A stretch of DNA of 52,431 nucleotides from Thermovenabulum sp049701175 (GTDB taxonomy: Bacteria; Bacillota; Thermosediminibacteria; Thermosediminibacterales; Thermosediminibacteraceae), in the NCBI RefSeq assembly GCF_049701175.1, contig NZ_JBNATW010000014.1:1-52431 (forward strand). The letters are read 5' to 3'. The notes below the pieces were generated by a model. That model saw nothing but the letters and a program-made list of their open reading frames with translations, made no database searches and was not told where the DNA came from. A program made the translations under genes and the position numbers. Positions 25,985-35,444 of the stretch are shown here, piece by piece (position 1 is the first letter of the stretch; each line of letters starts with the position of its first letter).

Positions 25985-27016
25985 ATGCTCGACGAAAGGA
26001 AAATTAAAATTTTAAGGGCAATAGTTGATGATTATATTGCGACTGCAGAGCCTGTCGGTTCGAGAACTATAGCCAGAAAATACAGGATGGGTATTAGCCC
26101 TGCGACTATAAGAAATGAAATGGCGGATTTAGAGGAATTGGGATACATCTCACAGCCTTATACTTCTGCAGGGAGGATACCTTCCGACAAAGGTTATAGG
26201 TTTTACGTGGATTTTCTTATGAACTGTAAGAAATTAAATGAATCTGATATATTTATGATAAATCAGTTATTAAAGAAAAAGATACGAGAGGTTGAAGATT
26301 TTATTGAAGAAACCAGCAAAACCATTTCAAACCTTACTAATTATACGGCACTGATTTTAGGCCCGGAGCTTACTTCAAGCTATTTAAAACACATTGAGAT
26401 TATCAAAATAGAAGACAAAAAAGGGCTTGTGGTTATTATTACTAATTTAGGAAATGTAGTTCATCAAATAATTGAAATTCCTGAAGGCATAAAGGATTCG
26501 GATCTTATCAGGATTACTAATTTGCTAAATACCTTTTTAAAGTACAAAACCATAGAGGAAATAACTCCCGAACTTATGGAAAATATTAAACATGAGATGA
26601 TAGAGCATGAAGAGGTTATATCTATACTCATAAATATATTAATAGAAACTCTCAACCAATTTAAAGATGGAGGAAAGGTATATTATTTCGGGAGTTCTAA
26701 GATGCTGGATTTTCCGGAATTTAGGGACTTAGAAAAGGCGAGGAATTTTCTTTCTCTATTGGAAGAGGAAGATTTTATTTCCAATATTCTTAAATCTATT
26801 ACAAAGCCTAATAAAATAACAATTAGCATTGGTAATGAGAATCCATGGAAGGAACTTCAGGAGTACAGTATTATTACGACAAATTTTGCTATAGACAATA
26901 ATAATCTTTGCATATTAGGAGTTCTCGGACCGACGAGAATGGACTATTCAAGAGTAGTAACCATATTAAAGGAGATAGTAGAATCTTTAAGAGAAAGGCT
27001 TATAAATATTTTTTAA
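25985..27016 (+). CDS. hrcA: Heat-inducible transcription repressor HrcA
   Basis: 343 aa repressor of CIRCE-controlled genes. The N-terminal winged helix (ILRAIVDDYIATAEPVGS; GISPATIRNEMADLEELGY) is followed by the HrcA GAF-like dimerisation domain and the C-terminal motif GPTRMDYSRV. ATG 25985 lies 6 bases after CAGGGGTG and is better placed than the in-frame GTG 25976 inside that site. In other bacteria HrcA needs GroEL to fold to its active form; no GroEL is encoded here, and the next gene is an archaeal-type chaperonin. Confidence 0.96.
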   Translation: MLDERKIKILRAIVDDYIATAEPVGSRTIARKYRMGISPATIRNEMADLEELGYISQPYTSAGRIPSDKGYRFYVDFLMNCKKLNESDIFMINQLLKKKIREVEDFIEETSKTISNLTNYTALILGPELTSSYLKHIEIIKIEDKKGLVVIITNLGNVVHQIIEIPEGIKDSDLIRITNLLNTFLKYKTIEEITPELMENIKHEMIEHEEVISILINILIETLNQFKDGGKVYYFGSSKMLDFPEFRDLEKARNFLSLLEEEDFISNILKSITKPNKITISIGNENPWKELQEYSIITTNFAIDNNNLCILGVLGPTRMDYSRVVTILKEIVESLRERLINIF

Positions 27017-27038
27017 GAAAATAAAGGAGGTTTTAATA

Positions 27039-28622
27039 TTGAGCTATAAAAACAACAGCGGGCAAGAAATTGATGAAAGGTTTGCCGCATATATAACAAA
27101 TGCTAATGCGGTAAGAGCAGTAGCGTCAGCAGTGGAAGGCACGATAGGGCCTAAAGGCCTCGATATAATGCTTGTAGATAGATTTGGAGAAGTCACTATA
27201 ACAAACGATGGTGTTACTATTTTGAAATTGATGGATATCAATCATCCTGCAGCAAAAATGCTTATTAACATCGCTAAAGCACAGCAAGAAGAAGTTGGTG
27301 ATGGTACAACTACTGCTACTATTATGGCAGGTGCTTTGGTGACAGAAGGTGTAAATCAAATAATTCGAGGTGTTCCGGTTGCAAGGGTAATCGAAGGAAT
27401 AAAATATGGGGTAAAAAAGGCTCAAGAAATAATGAAATCAAAAGCTATACCTGTAAAGGGAATAAATGATGAAAATTTAAGGAAAATTGCTTTTATTGCA
27501 GGCAGGGAGCATGATGATATTGCAGATTTGGTTACTGAAGCTGCTAAATTGATCGGAGAGGAAAAATTAAAAGAAAAGAATTTTAAGTTGAGGGATATTA
27601 TCATTGCAAAAGCAGGAGCTGAAAACGAAGTATTTTTAGGATTAATAATTGATAGGGAAAAATTAAATAAGCAAATGCCGAAGGAAATATGTGATGCAAA
27701 AATATTGTTAATTGATGATGCACTGGAACCTGAGCAAATCGAAGAAGAAGCTCTCGGAACAGAAGCAGGTTTTGCGCGCTATTTAGAGCTACGGGAGGAA
27801 TTTAAAAGAAATATTGCAAAGATTATTGAGATGGGAATAAATGTGGTATTTGTTGGGAAAAACATTTGTGATGAAGCGGAAGAGATGTTTGTTGATGCCG
27901 GGATAATAGCTGTAGAGAGGGTGTCTGCAAGGGATTTAGAAAAGATCGCAGAACATACGGGAGCAAGAGTTATAAAAAGAACAGGACTTAAAAAGTCTGT
28001 AGAAGAAATACAAAATTATATAGGTTATGCAAACAAGGTGTATGAAGATGAAAAATTAGAGCATATTAGAATAATTGGCGGAAGTGGAAAGAGAATGGCA
28101 ACAATTTTAGTTGGGGCAGCAACCTCTGAGATTGTGGGTGAAAGGGAAAGAATAGCAAAGGATGCTGCGTCTTCACTCCAGGCAGCTATAAAAGAAGGTA
28201 TTGTTGCAGGAGGGGGAGCAGTAGAAATTGCTGTTGCACGAGAATTGGAAAGAGAAAAAGAAAAGATAAAGGGCATGGCATCTTACGGTATAGACTGTGT
28301 TATTTCTGCGTTAAAAAGGCCACTTGGCCAAATTGTCTACAATGCAGGATTTAATCCTCTTGAAAAGGTAGAGGAGGTAATATTTACTCAAGCAGAAAAG
28401 AACATTGATTCTATTGGTGTCAACTGTGATACCGGTGAACTTTCAGATATGTTTGAACTCGGGGTACTTGATCCTGCAGCAGTGAAAATTCATGCAATAA
28501 AAGCTGCGGGAGAAATTGCCGAGGCTATTTTAAGGATTGACACCATAATTAAGAAAAAAGATGAAGATAGTGGGAAAATGAGTGCAGAAGCTTCCCAAGG
28601 CTTAAAGGATTTGGACTTTTAG
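27039..28622 (+). CDS. Group III (archaeal/thermosome-type) chaperonin
   Basis: 527 aa chaperonin related to the thermosome/CCT branch, not GroEL. The ATP site shows GPKG (37-40), NDGVTILK (56-63), GDGTT (87-91), GGG (391-393) and Asp375 in the RERIAKDAASS helix, all group II/III signatures. The segment about 229-261 occupies the place of the built-in helical lid that lets such chaperonins work without GroES. The C-terminus is DLDF, with no GGM repeat. It starts at TTG with AAAGGAGG, 22 bases after hrcA and 7 before grpE, so it is fully embedded in the dnaK operon. Bacterial group III chaperonins in this position were described in Carboxydothermus hydrogenoformans and related Firmicutes. Confidence 0.95.
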   Translation: MSYKNNSGQEIDERFAAYITNANAVRAVASAVEGTIGPKGLDIMLVDRFGEVTITNDGVTILKLMDINHPAAKMLINIAKAQQEEVGDGTTTATIMAGALVTEGVNQIIRGVPVARVIEGIKYGVKKAQEIMKSKAIPVKGINDENLRKIAFIAGREHDDIADLVTEAAKLIGEEKLKEKNFKLRDIIIAKAGAENEVFLGLIIDREKLNKQMPKEICDAKILLIDDALEPEQIEEEALGTEAGFARYLELREEFKRNIAKIIEMGINVVFVGKNICDEAEEMFVDAGIIAVERVSARDLEKIAEHTGARVIKRTGLKKSVEEIQNYIGYANKVYEDEKLEHIRIIGGSGKRMATILVGAATSEIVGERERIAKDAASSLQAAIKEGIVAGGGAVEIAVARELEREKEKIKGMASYGIDCVISALKRPLGQIVYNAGFNPLEKVEEVIFTQAEKNIDSIGVNCDTGELSDMFELGVLDPAAVKIHAIKAAGEIAEAILRIDTIIKKKDEDSGKMSAEASQGLKDLDF

Positions 28623-28638
28623 AAAGAAGGTGGAAGAG

Positions 28639-29229
28639 TTGGAAAAAAAAGAAGAAAAAGAGGTAAAAGAAGAAATTGAATTAAAAGAGGAGATTGCCGA
28701 ACAAAAAGAAGATAATGCGGAAGAACAAGAAAATGAGATTTCGGAGGAAAACAATCAGTTATCCGATAATGAGGATATGATTATTAAGTTAGAAGAAAAA
28801 GAAAAGCAAATTCAGGATTATAAAGAAAGATGGCTTAGAGCTTTAGCTGATTACGATAATTTTAAAAAAAGAATGGAAAGAGAAATAAAAGAGGCAAATT
28901 TGTATGCGGGCGAGCAACTCATAAAAGAAATTTTGCCGATTCTCGATAACTTCGAAAGAGCCCTGAAATCAGCTGATAATGACCCAAATTCTACCGTAGA
29001 AGGTATAAAACTGATCTACAATCAATTGAAAAACCTTCTAGTAAAATACGGCGTTTCTGAGATAGAAGCAGAGGGAAAGCCTTTTGATCCCTATTACCAT
29101 GAAGCTGTGATGCAGGTACAAAATCCCGACTATGACGATAATATTGTTTTAGAAGTTCTTCAAAAGGGATATAAATTACATTCTAAGGTTATAAGGCCGT
29201 GCCTTGTAAAAGTAGTAAAAAATAATTAA
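28639..29229 (+). CDS. grpE: Nucleotide exchange factor GrpE
   Basis: Exchange factor that releases ADP from DnaK. A long, very acidic and Glu/Lys-rich N-terminal coiled coil (residues 1-70) is followed by the GrpE core (RALADYDNFKKRMERE; LPILDNFERAL) and the beta domain with EVLQKGYKLHSKVIRP. Start choice: TTG 28639 stands 5 bases after AAGGTGG; an in-frame GTG 28630 lies within that site. The gene follows the chaperonin gene almost directly and is 18 bases before dnaK. Confidence 0.95.
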   Translation: MEKKEEKEVKEEIELKEEIAEQKEDNAEEQENEISEENNQLSDNEDMIIKLEEKEKQIQDYKERWLRALADYDNFKKRMEREIKEANLYAGEQLIKEILPILDNFERALKSADNDPNSTVEGIKLIYNQLKNLLVKYGVSEIEAEGKPFDPYYHEAVMQVQNPDYDDNIVLEVLQKGYKLHSKVIRPCLVKVVKNN

Positions 29230-29247
29230 TTGTGGAGGTGGCATGAT

Positions 29248-31113
29248 ATGGGTAGGATAATAGGTATCGATCTTGGTACTACAAACTCAGTAGCTGCTTA
29301 CATGGAAGGAGGGCAACCCGTTGTAATCCCTAATGCAGAGGGTTCAAGGCTAACACCGTCTGCTGTAGCTTTTACAAAAGACGGTCAAAGATTGGTAGGA
29401 CAGCTTGCAAAACGCCAGGCAATACTCAATCCAGAAAGGACTATCCTTTCTATAAAGAGGCATATGGGGACTGATTATAAAGTTTATATAGACGGAAAGG
29501 CTTATACACCTCAGGAAATTTCAGCAATGATTTTGCAGAAAATAAAACAGGATGCGGAAAGCTATTTAGGCGAAAAAATCACCCAAGCTGTTATAACGGT
29601 GCCTGCGTATTTTACCGACAGCCAAAGGCAGGCAACAAAGGATGCCGGAAGAATAGCTGGCCTTGAAGTATTAAGGATTATCAACGAGCCAACGGCTGCC
29701 GCATTGGCGTACGGTCTTGACAAAGGAGAAGATCAAATAATACTTGTTTTTGACTTAGGTGGAGGTACTTTCGATGTATCTATACTTGAACTTGGAGATG
29801 GAGTATTTGAGGTAAAAGCAACCAGCGGTAACAATCGTTTGGGTGGAGATGACTTTGATCAGAGAATAATTGATTATATCGCCAATGAATTTTATAAAGA
29901 ACATGGAATTGATCTTAGAAAGGACAGAATGGCATTACAGAGATTGAAGGAAGCTGCGGAGAAGGCAAAAATTGAACTTTCCAGCATGCTTGAAACCACT
30001 ATAAGCTTACCTTTTATTACAGCTGATGCTACAGGTCCCAAACACATTGAAATGACTTTAACAAGGGCTAAATTTGAGGAATTGACGAGGGATTTGGTAG
30101 AAGCTACATTGGGCCCAACACAGCAAGCCTTGAAAGATGCCGGATTAACCCCGCAAGACATTGATAAAGTTATTCTTGTTGGTGGTTCTACCAGGATTCC
30201 TGCAGTTCAAGAGGCAATAAGAAGGTTCATAGGGAAAGAACCTTGCAAAGGCGTAAATCCCGATGAAGTGGTTGCAATGGGAGCAGCAATACAAGCTGGT
30301 GTACTTGCCGGTGAGGTAAAGGATATAGTATTGCTCGATGTTACCCCACTTTCCTTAGGTATTGAAACCCTTGGAGGTGTATTTACAAAGATAATAGAAA
30401 GAAATACCACAATACCTGTTTCAAAAAGTCAGATTTTTACTACTGCTGCTGATGGCCAAACTACTGTTGATATTCACGTCTTGCAGGGAGAAAGACCTAT
30501 GGCTGCTGATAATGTTACCTTAGGCAGGTTCCAGCTCACAGGTATTCCGCCTGCTCCAAGGGGGGTACCGAGAATAGAAGTAAAATTTGACATAGATGTC
30601 AATGGTATTGTTCATGTCTCTGCAAAGGATTTAGGAACGGGTAAAGAACAGAAAATTACCATAACTTCGACTACCAATCTTAAAGAAGAGGAAATTCAGA
30701 GAATGATAAAAGAAGCAGAAAAATTTGCTGAAGAGGATAGGAAGAGGAAGGAAAAAGCAGAAGCTAAAAATCACGCTGATTCCTTAATATATCAGTCTGA
30801 AAAAATGTTAAATGATCTAAAGGACAAAATAAGTCCTGAAGAAAAGGAAAAGATACAAAAAGAAATTGAGAATGTGAAAAAGGCTATTGAAAGCGATGAT
30901 ATAGATAGAATAAGGAAAGCCACTGATGATTTAACAAAAGCATTTTATGACATATCTTCAAGGCTTTACAGCCAGGCTGATACGCAAACTCAAGCAGGAA
31001 CAAACCAAAGTTTTGGTCAAAACTTTGGTTATAACAGTAGTAATGAAAATAAAAAAGACGAAAAGGTTTTCGATGCAGACTATAAATTTGTAAACGATGA
31101 CGATAAAAAATAA
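29248..31113 (+). CDS. dnaK: Hsp70 chaperone DnaK
   Basis: 621 aa. The ATPase domain has GIDLGTTNSVAAYMEG, VTVPAYFTDSQRQATKDA, FDLGGGTFDVSI and VGGSTRIPAVQ. The substrate domain begins after the linker DIVLLDVTPLSLGIET, and the helical lid and a Gln/Asn-rich tail end in FVNDDDKK. ATG 29248 is 6 bases after GGAGGTGG, giving MGRIIGIDLG; the in-frame GTG further upstream is rejected. Third chaperone of the HrcA operon, working with GrpE and DnaJ. Confidence 0.98.
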   Translation: MGRIIGIDLGTTNSVAAYMEGGQPVVIPNAEGSRLTPSAVAFTKDGQRLVGQLAKRQAILNPERTILSIKRHMGTDYKVYIDGKAYTPQEISAMILQKIKQDAESYLGEKITQAVITVPAYFTDSQRQATKDAGRIAGLEVLRIINEPTAAALAYGLDKGEDQIILVFDLGGGTFDVSILELGDGVFEVKATSGNNRLGGDDFDQRIIDYIANEFYKEHGIDLRKDRMALQRLKEAAEKAKIELSSMLETTISLPFITADATGPKHIEMTLTRAKFEELTRDLVEATLGPTQQALKDAGLTPQDIDKVILVGGSTRIPAVQEAIRRFIGKEPCKGVNPDEVVAMGAAIQAGVLAGEVKDIVLLDVTPLSLGIETLGGVFTKIIERNTTIPVSKSQIFTTAADGQTTVDIHVLQGERPMAADNVTLGRFQLTGIPPAPRGVPRIEVKFDIDVNGIVHVSAKDLGTGKEQKITITSTTNLKEEEIQRMIKEAEKFAEEDRKRKEKAEAKNHADSLIYQSEKMLNDLKDKISPEEKEKIQKEIENVKKAIESDDIDRIRKATDDLTKAFYDISSRLYSQADTQTQAGTNQSFGQNFGYNSSNENKKDEKVFDADYKFVNDDDKK

Positions 31114-31115
31114 TA

Positions 31116-31144
31116 AAGTCAGCCCTTTAAAGGGCTGACTTTTG
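31116..31144 (+). terminator. Intercistronic hairpin between dnaK and dnaJ
   Basis: AAGTCAGCCC (31116-31125) pairs with GGGCTGACTT (31132-31141) across TTTAAA, followed by TTTG. The short T-run before the dnaJ site suggests partial termination or mRNA processing, lowering dnaJ relative to dnaK. Confidence 0.6.
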
Positions 31145-31158
31145 TTGGAGTGATGCCT

Positions 31159-32316
31159 TTGACAAAAAGAGATTATTACGAAATACTTGGGGTTTCAAGG
31201 GATGCTACGGAAGAAGAAATAAAAAAGGCATATAGGAAGCTTGCGCGGCAGTATCATCCTGATGTAAATAAAAGCGAGGATGCTCAGGAAAAGTTTAAGG
31301 AAATAAACGAGGCTTACGAGGTTCTGAGCAATCCTGAAAAAAGAGCCCTATATGACAAATTCGGGCATGCGGGTATTGATCCGAATTCTGCGGGTGGTTT
31401 TGGTACTGATTTTAGCCAAGGCAATTTTGATTTTGGAGATTTTAAAGGCTTTGATTTTGGAAGTGACATTTTTGGAGATATTTTTGAAAGTTTCTTTGGA
31501 GGTTTTGGCAGAAGGGAAAACAAAGGGCCTGTTCGCGGGGCGGATGTAAGATACGACCTTGAAATCACACTGGAAGAGGCTGCTTTTGGTGCGGAAAAAG
31601 AAATAGAAATTCTACGCACTGAAACATGTGCAAAATGTGGCGGCACGGGTGCTAAAGCCAACTCATTGAGAACCTGCCCTGCATGTAATGGATCGGGTCA
31701 AATAAAACAAGAAAAAATTACTCCTTTTGGAAGGTATATAAATATCACTACCTGTTCAAGATGTGGTGGAAGTGGTAAAATAATTGAAGAGCCCTGCACG
31801 GTATGCCATGGAAGAGGTTATGTCAAAGTCCCGCGAAAAGTAAAAATCAAAATTCCTCAGGGAGTGGATACAGGATCTAAACTAAGGATTAGCGGAGAAG
31901 GCGAACCGGGAATTAGGGGAGGACCTCCGGGCGATTTATATGTAGTAATTCACGTAAAGCCGCACAAGCTTTTTGTAAGGCAGGGTGATGACCTAATCTA
32001 CGAAGCACAAATATCCTTTGTCCAGGCTGCTTTAGGAGATGAAATAGAAATTCCTACTTTAAACGGCAAGGTAAAATTGAGAATACCGGAAGGCACCCAG
32101 CCCAATACTAAATTTAGGATAAAAGGTGAAGGTATACCCCATCTCAAAGGTTATGGTAGAGGGGATTTGCATGTAAAGGTTAACGTGGTTATTCCTAAAA
32201 AGTTGAATGAAAAACAAAAAGAGCTTTTGAGAAAATTTGCCGAGATTAGTGGTGAAGAGCTGACAAAACAGCAAAAAAGCTTTTTTGATAAAATGAAGGA
32301 TGCCTTTGGTGTATAA
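31159..32316 (+). CDS. dnaJ: Hsp40 co-chaperone DnaJ
   Basis: 385 aa. J domain (KRDYYEILGVSRDATEEEI) with the YHPDVNK HPD triad, a Gly/Phe-rich linker (DFGDFKGFDFGSDIFGD), four zinc repeats CAKCGGTG, CPACNGSG, CSRCGGSG, CTVCHGRG, and the C-terminal substrate-binding domains. TTG 31159 is chosen because GTTGGAG lies 8 bases upstream; in-frame GTG 31150 and ATG 31153 are too close to it. Full type I DnaJ. Confidence 0.95.
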   Translation: MTKRDYYEILGVSRDATEEEIKKAYRKLARQYHPDVNKSEDAQEKFKEINEAYEVLSNPEKRALYDKFGHAGIDPNSAGGFGTDFSQGNFDFGDFKGFDFGSDIFGDIFESFFGGFGRRENKGPVRGADVRYDLEITLEEAAFGAEKEIEILRTETCAKCGGTGAKANSLRTCPACNGSGQIKQEKITPFGRYINITTCSRCGGSGKIIEEPCTVCHGRGYVKVPRKVKIKIPQGVDTGSKLRISGEGEPGIRGGPPGDLYVVIHVKPHKLFVRQGDDLIYEAQISFVQAALGDEIEIPTLNGKVKLRIPEGTQPNTKFRIKGEGIPHLKGYGRGDLHVKVNVVIPKKLNEKQKELLRKFAEISGEELTKQQKSFFDKMKDAFGV

Positions 32317-32334
32317 AATTTAAGGAGGAAAATA

Positions 32335-33276
32335 ATGGATTGGATAGAAATTAAAGTGAAAACTTCAACCGAGGCTGTAGAGGCAATTACCGGAATATTT
32401 TATGAAAAAGGCGCACAGGGCGTTGTCATTGAGGATCCAAAGGATTTTATACGGCCTAAGGAAGAAAGTGATTGGGATTATTTAGAAATCCCGGAGGGCT
32501 TGGATTTTGAGGAGGCAGTTGTTACGGCATATCTACCGGAAACAGTAGGAATTTATGATATTATAAACGAGATAGAAAATAAAATTAAAAAACTCCCCGA
32601 ATACGGTTTAAATATCGGAAAGGGGAAGATTACAATTAATTCTGTATCAGAAGCTGATTGGGCTAATGAATGGAAAAAATATTACGATATAATTCATATA
32701 GGCAAGAAAATAGTAATAAAACCTTCATGGAAGGAGTACTTCGAAAAAGAAGGAGAAGTAGTCATAGAATTAGATCCTGGAATGGCTTTTGGTACGGGGA
32801 CGCACGAAACAACGGCTATGTGTTTGGAGTTTATCGAAAAATTTGTTAGAAATGGCTTTCATGTTGTTGACTTCGGATGCGGTTCTGGAATACTTTCCAT
32901 AGCCTCTGCCAAGTTAGGCGCAAAAAGAGTAATCGCAATTGATAAGGATGAATTGGCAGTAAAAGTTGCAAAAGAGAATGTGGAGAGAAACCATCTAAAT
33001 GATATTATAGAGGTAATATTAGGAGATGAGCTGAAAATAGTAAAGGAAAAGGTGGATATATTGGTATCAAATATCATTGCAGAAGTCATAATAAATATTT
33101 CAGAGGATGCTTTGACTTTGCTTAAAGATGATGGTATTTTTATAGCATCAGGAATTGTAAAAGATAAAAAAGAATTGGTAGAAAAAGCCATGAGCGAAAG
33201 AGGGTTTGTGGTCCTTGAAGAAAAAATTAAAGGAGACTGGGTCGCGTTTGTTTTTAATAAGGCCCCCGTCGCTTAA
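32335..33276 (+). CDS. prmA: Ribosomal protein L11 methyltransferase
   Basis: SAM-dependent methylase that trimethylates ribosomal protein L11. 313 aa. The N-terminal substrate domain contains DWANEWKKYYDIIHIG. The signature DPGMAFGTGTHETTAMCLE is followed by the SAM loop VDFGCGSGILSIA and NIIAEVI. The ATG has TAAGGAGG. Together with dnaJ upstream and rsmE downstream it keeps the common dnaJ-prmA-rsmE order. Confidence 0.96.
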   Translation: MDWIEIKVKTSTEAVEAITGIFYEKGAQGVVIEDPKDFIRPKEESDWDYLEIPEGLDFEEAVVTAYLPETVGIYDIINEIENKIKKLPEYGLNIGKGKITINSVSEADWANEWKKYYDIIHIGKKIVIKPSWKEYFEKEGEVVIELDPGMAFGTGTHETTAMCLEFIEKFVRNGFHVVDFGCGSGILSIASAKLGAKRVIAIDKDELAVKVAKENVERNHLNDIIEVILGDELKIVKEKVDILVSNIIAEVIINISEDALTLLKDDGIFIASGIVKDKKELVEKAMSERGFVVLEEKIKGDWVAFVFNKAPVA

Positions 33277-33294
33277 GGATGGGGGTGATATTGT

Positions 33295-34047
33295 ATGCCC
33301 GTATTTTTTATAAATGAAAAACTTGAGAAGGGGAAAATAATCGAAATTACCGGTGAAGATGCTCATCATATATCAAAGGTTTTAAGATATGAAGTTGGGG
33401 ATATTATAGAGATATCAGATGGTTTTTTTTCCTCAGGAGAGGGGAAAATAGAAGATATTGATTATAAAAAAAATGTAATTAAGATAAAAATAATAAAAGA
33501 AGAAATAGAAAAATCGACTTTTCCTGAAATTACTTTATTTCAAGGTATACCAAAAGGACAGAAGTTCGACCTGATTATACAGAAAAATGTTGAAATTGGA
33601 GTGAAAAGAATAGTTCCGGTTTTTACTAAAAGATCTATTCCTCGTTTTGAAGAGGAAAAAATTAAAAGCAAAATTGAAAGATGGAATAAGATAGCAAAAG
33701 AAGCAGCAAAACAGTGCATGAGAAAGGATATACCTATAGTAGAAATGCCACTGAACTTTCTTCAGCTATTGGACCGGATAAACCTTTTTGATGCTTTTTT
33801 AATTCCTTGGGAAGATGAGAAGAGCATGACATTAAAAGATATGATGAATAAGCTTAAAAATAATAAAGCAAGAAATATTGCGGTTTTTATAGGTCCTGAG
33901 GGTGGTTTTGAAGAAGAGGAGATAATAGTTTGTATCAAAAAAGGAGCTATACCCTTAACTTTGGGAAAGAGGATATTAAGGACTGAAACTGCGGGTTTTG
34001 TAGTAAATGCGGTATTGATGTATGAACTTTCAGACTTAGGAGGTTAA
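33295..34047 (+). CDS. rsmE: 16S rRNA m3U1498 methyltransferase
   Basis: 250 aa SPOUT-class methylase acting on 16S rRNA position U1498. It has an N-terminal PUA-like domain (ITGEDAHHISKVLRY) and a C-terminal knot with FIGPEGGFEEEE and LGKRILRTETAG. The ATG follows GGGGGTG. It is 3 bases from mtaB, so the genes are probably coupled. Confidence 0.95.
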   Translation: MPVFFINEKLEKGKIIEITGEDAHHISKVLRYEVGDIIEISDGFFSSGEGKIEDIDYKKNVIKIKIIKEEIEKSTFPEITLFQGIPKGQKFDLIIQKNVEIGVKRIVPVFTKRSIPRFEEEKIKSKIERWNKIAKEAAKQCMRKDIPIVEMPLNFLQLLDRINLFDAFLIPWEDEKSMTLKDMMNKLKNNKARNIAVFIGPEGGFEEEEIIVCIKKGAIPLTLGKRILRTETAGFVVNAVLMYELSDLGG

Positions 34048-34050
34048 TGA

Positions 34051-35355
34051 ATGCCAAAAGTGGCTTTTTATACCTTGGGTTGCAAGGTTAATCAGGCGGA
34101 AACGGAAGCAATGATGGAGCTTTTCAGGGAAAAGCACTATCAAACCGTAGATTTTGATGAAATTGCGGATATTTATGTAATAAATACCTGTGCGGTAACG
34201 AATGAGAGTGAAAGAAAATCTCGTCAAATTATAAGAAGAGCCATCAGAAAAAACCCTCAAGCGGTAATTGCTGTAGTAGGGTGCTATTCCCAGCTTGCTG
34301 CGGATGAAATAATGAAAATTCCCGGGGTAGATGTGGTAATAGGGACCAAAGATAGGAAAAAAATTGTAGAAATGGTTGAAAAGGCTTTATATAATGAAGA
34401 AAAAATAGTCGATGTTGGGAATATAATGGAAGTAAAGTCCTTTGAAGAAATTGCTTTTAGGGGTTACAGGCAGAAAACGAGGGCTTTTTTAAAAATACAG
34501 GAAGGCTGCAATTTGTTTTGCTCATACTGTATCATTCCTTATGCACGGGGACCTTTGAGGAGCAGAAAACTGGAAAGTATTATAAAAGAAGCACAGGAAC
34601 TTGCAAAAGATGGTTTTAAAGAAGTGGTTTTGACTGGGATTCACTTAGGCCTTTACGGTGAAGATTTTAAAAGAAATCCCAATCTTTTAGATGTTATTAA
34701 AGAGATTTCAAAGATACCGGGTATTGAAAGGATTAGATTGAGTTCTATTGAAGTCTTTGAGATTGATGAAAATTTTATAGATACCGTTTCGAAGTTAGAA
34801 AACTTTTGCAGGCACTTTCATATTCCCCTTCAAAGCGGAAGCAATGAAATATTAAGAAAAATGAACAGACGATATACTGCTGAGGAATTTTTGGAGAAAG
34901 TAGAGCTTATTCGCGAAAAGATTCCTGATGTTTCCATAACTACTGATGTTATTACTGGTTTTCCCGGAGAAACCGATGAAAATTTTATAGAAACTGAAGA
35001 TTTTATAAAAAAGGTAGGATTTAGCAAGCTTCATGTTTTTAAATTTTCTCCCAAAAAAGGAACCCCTGCATACGAAATGAAAGGACAGATACCTGAAAGA
35101 ATTAAAGAAGAAAGAAGCCATAGATTAATATCATTGAGCCATCAATTGGAAAGAAGCTTTAGAGAGAAATTTAAAGGTAAAATATTAAAGGTATTGTTTG
35201 AAGAAAAAATAGGAGTAGATTTATACGAGGGCCTAACAGATAATTATATTCGCGTGGCAGTTTTTTCAAAGGAAGAGCTCCATAATAAAATTCATGATGT
35301 AATTTTAAAACATAATGAAGAAGAATATATATTAGGCGAAATAATTTCCAAATAA
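34051..35355 (+). CDS. mtaB: tRNA t6A37 methylthiotransferase
   Basis: 434 aa radical SAM enzyme that turns t6A37 of tRNA into ms2t6A37. The N-terminal UPF0004 domain starts TLGCKVNQAETEAM and holds the auxiliary cluster cysteines; the radical SAM motif is EGCNLFCSYCIIPYARG (CxxxCxxC); a C-terminal TRAM domain follows. It has the MtaB/YqeV subfamily architecture, consistent with its position after rsmE as in B. subtilis. Confidence 0.95.
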   Translation: MPKVAFYTLGCKVNQAETEAMMELFREKHYQTVDFDEIADIYVINTCAVTNESERKSRQIIRRAIRKNPQAVIAVVGCYSQLAADEIMKIPGVDVVIGTKDRKKIVEMVEKALYNEEKIVDVGNIMEVKSFEEIAFRGYRQKTRAFLKIQEGCNLFCSYCIIPYARGPLRSRKLESIIKEAQELAKDGFKEVVLTGIHLGLYGEDFKRNPNLLDVIKEISKIPGIERIRLSSIEVFEIDENFIDTVSKLENFCRHFHIPLQSGSNEILRKMNRRYTAEEFLEKVELIREKIPDVSITTDVITGFPGETDENFIETEDFIKKVGFSKLHVFKFSPKKGTPAYEMKGQIPERIKEERSHRLISLSHQLERSFREKFKGKILKVLFEEKIGVDLYEGLTDNYIRVAVFSKEELHNKIHDVILKHNEEEYILGEIISK

Positions 35356-35378
35356 AAAATTTTGTTTCAAGCAGGAAA

Positions 35379-35408
35379 TTGACAATTTATGTGGAATAAG
35401 AAAATAAT
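35379..35408 (+). promoter_or_regulatory. Candidate sigma-A promoter before the HIT gene
   Basis: TTGACA (35379-35384), 18 bases, AATAAT (35403-35408). A small hairpin AATAGC/GCTATT with TTT overlaps the -10 end and may terminate mtaB. Confidence 0.55.
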
Positions 35409-35444
35409 AGCTCTTGCTATTTTCGTTCAAAGGAGGTGGAAATA

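Noticed and set aside
27039..28622. Annotation as GroEL
   Set aside because: The ATP-site motifs and lid segment are of the thermosome type, and the GroEL GGM tail and adjoining groES are absent.
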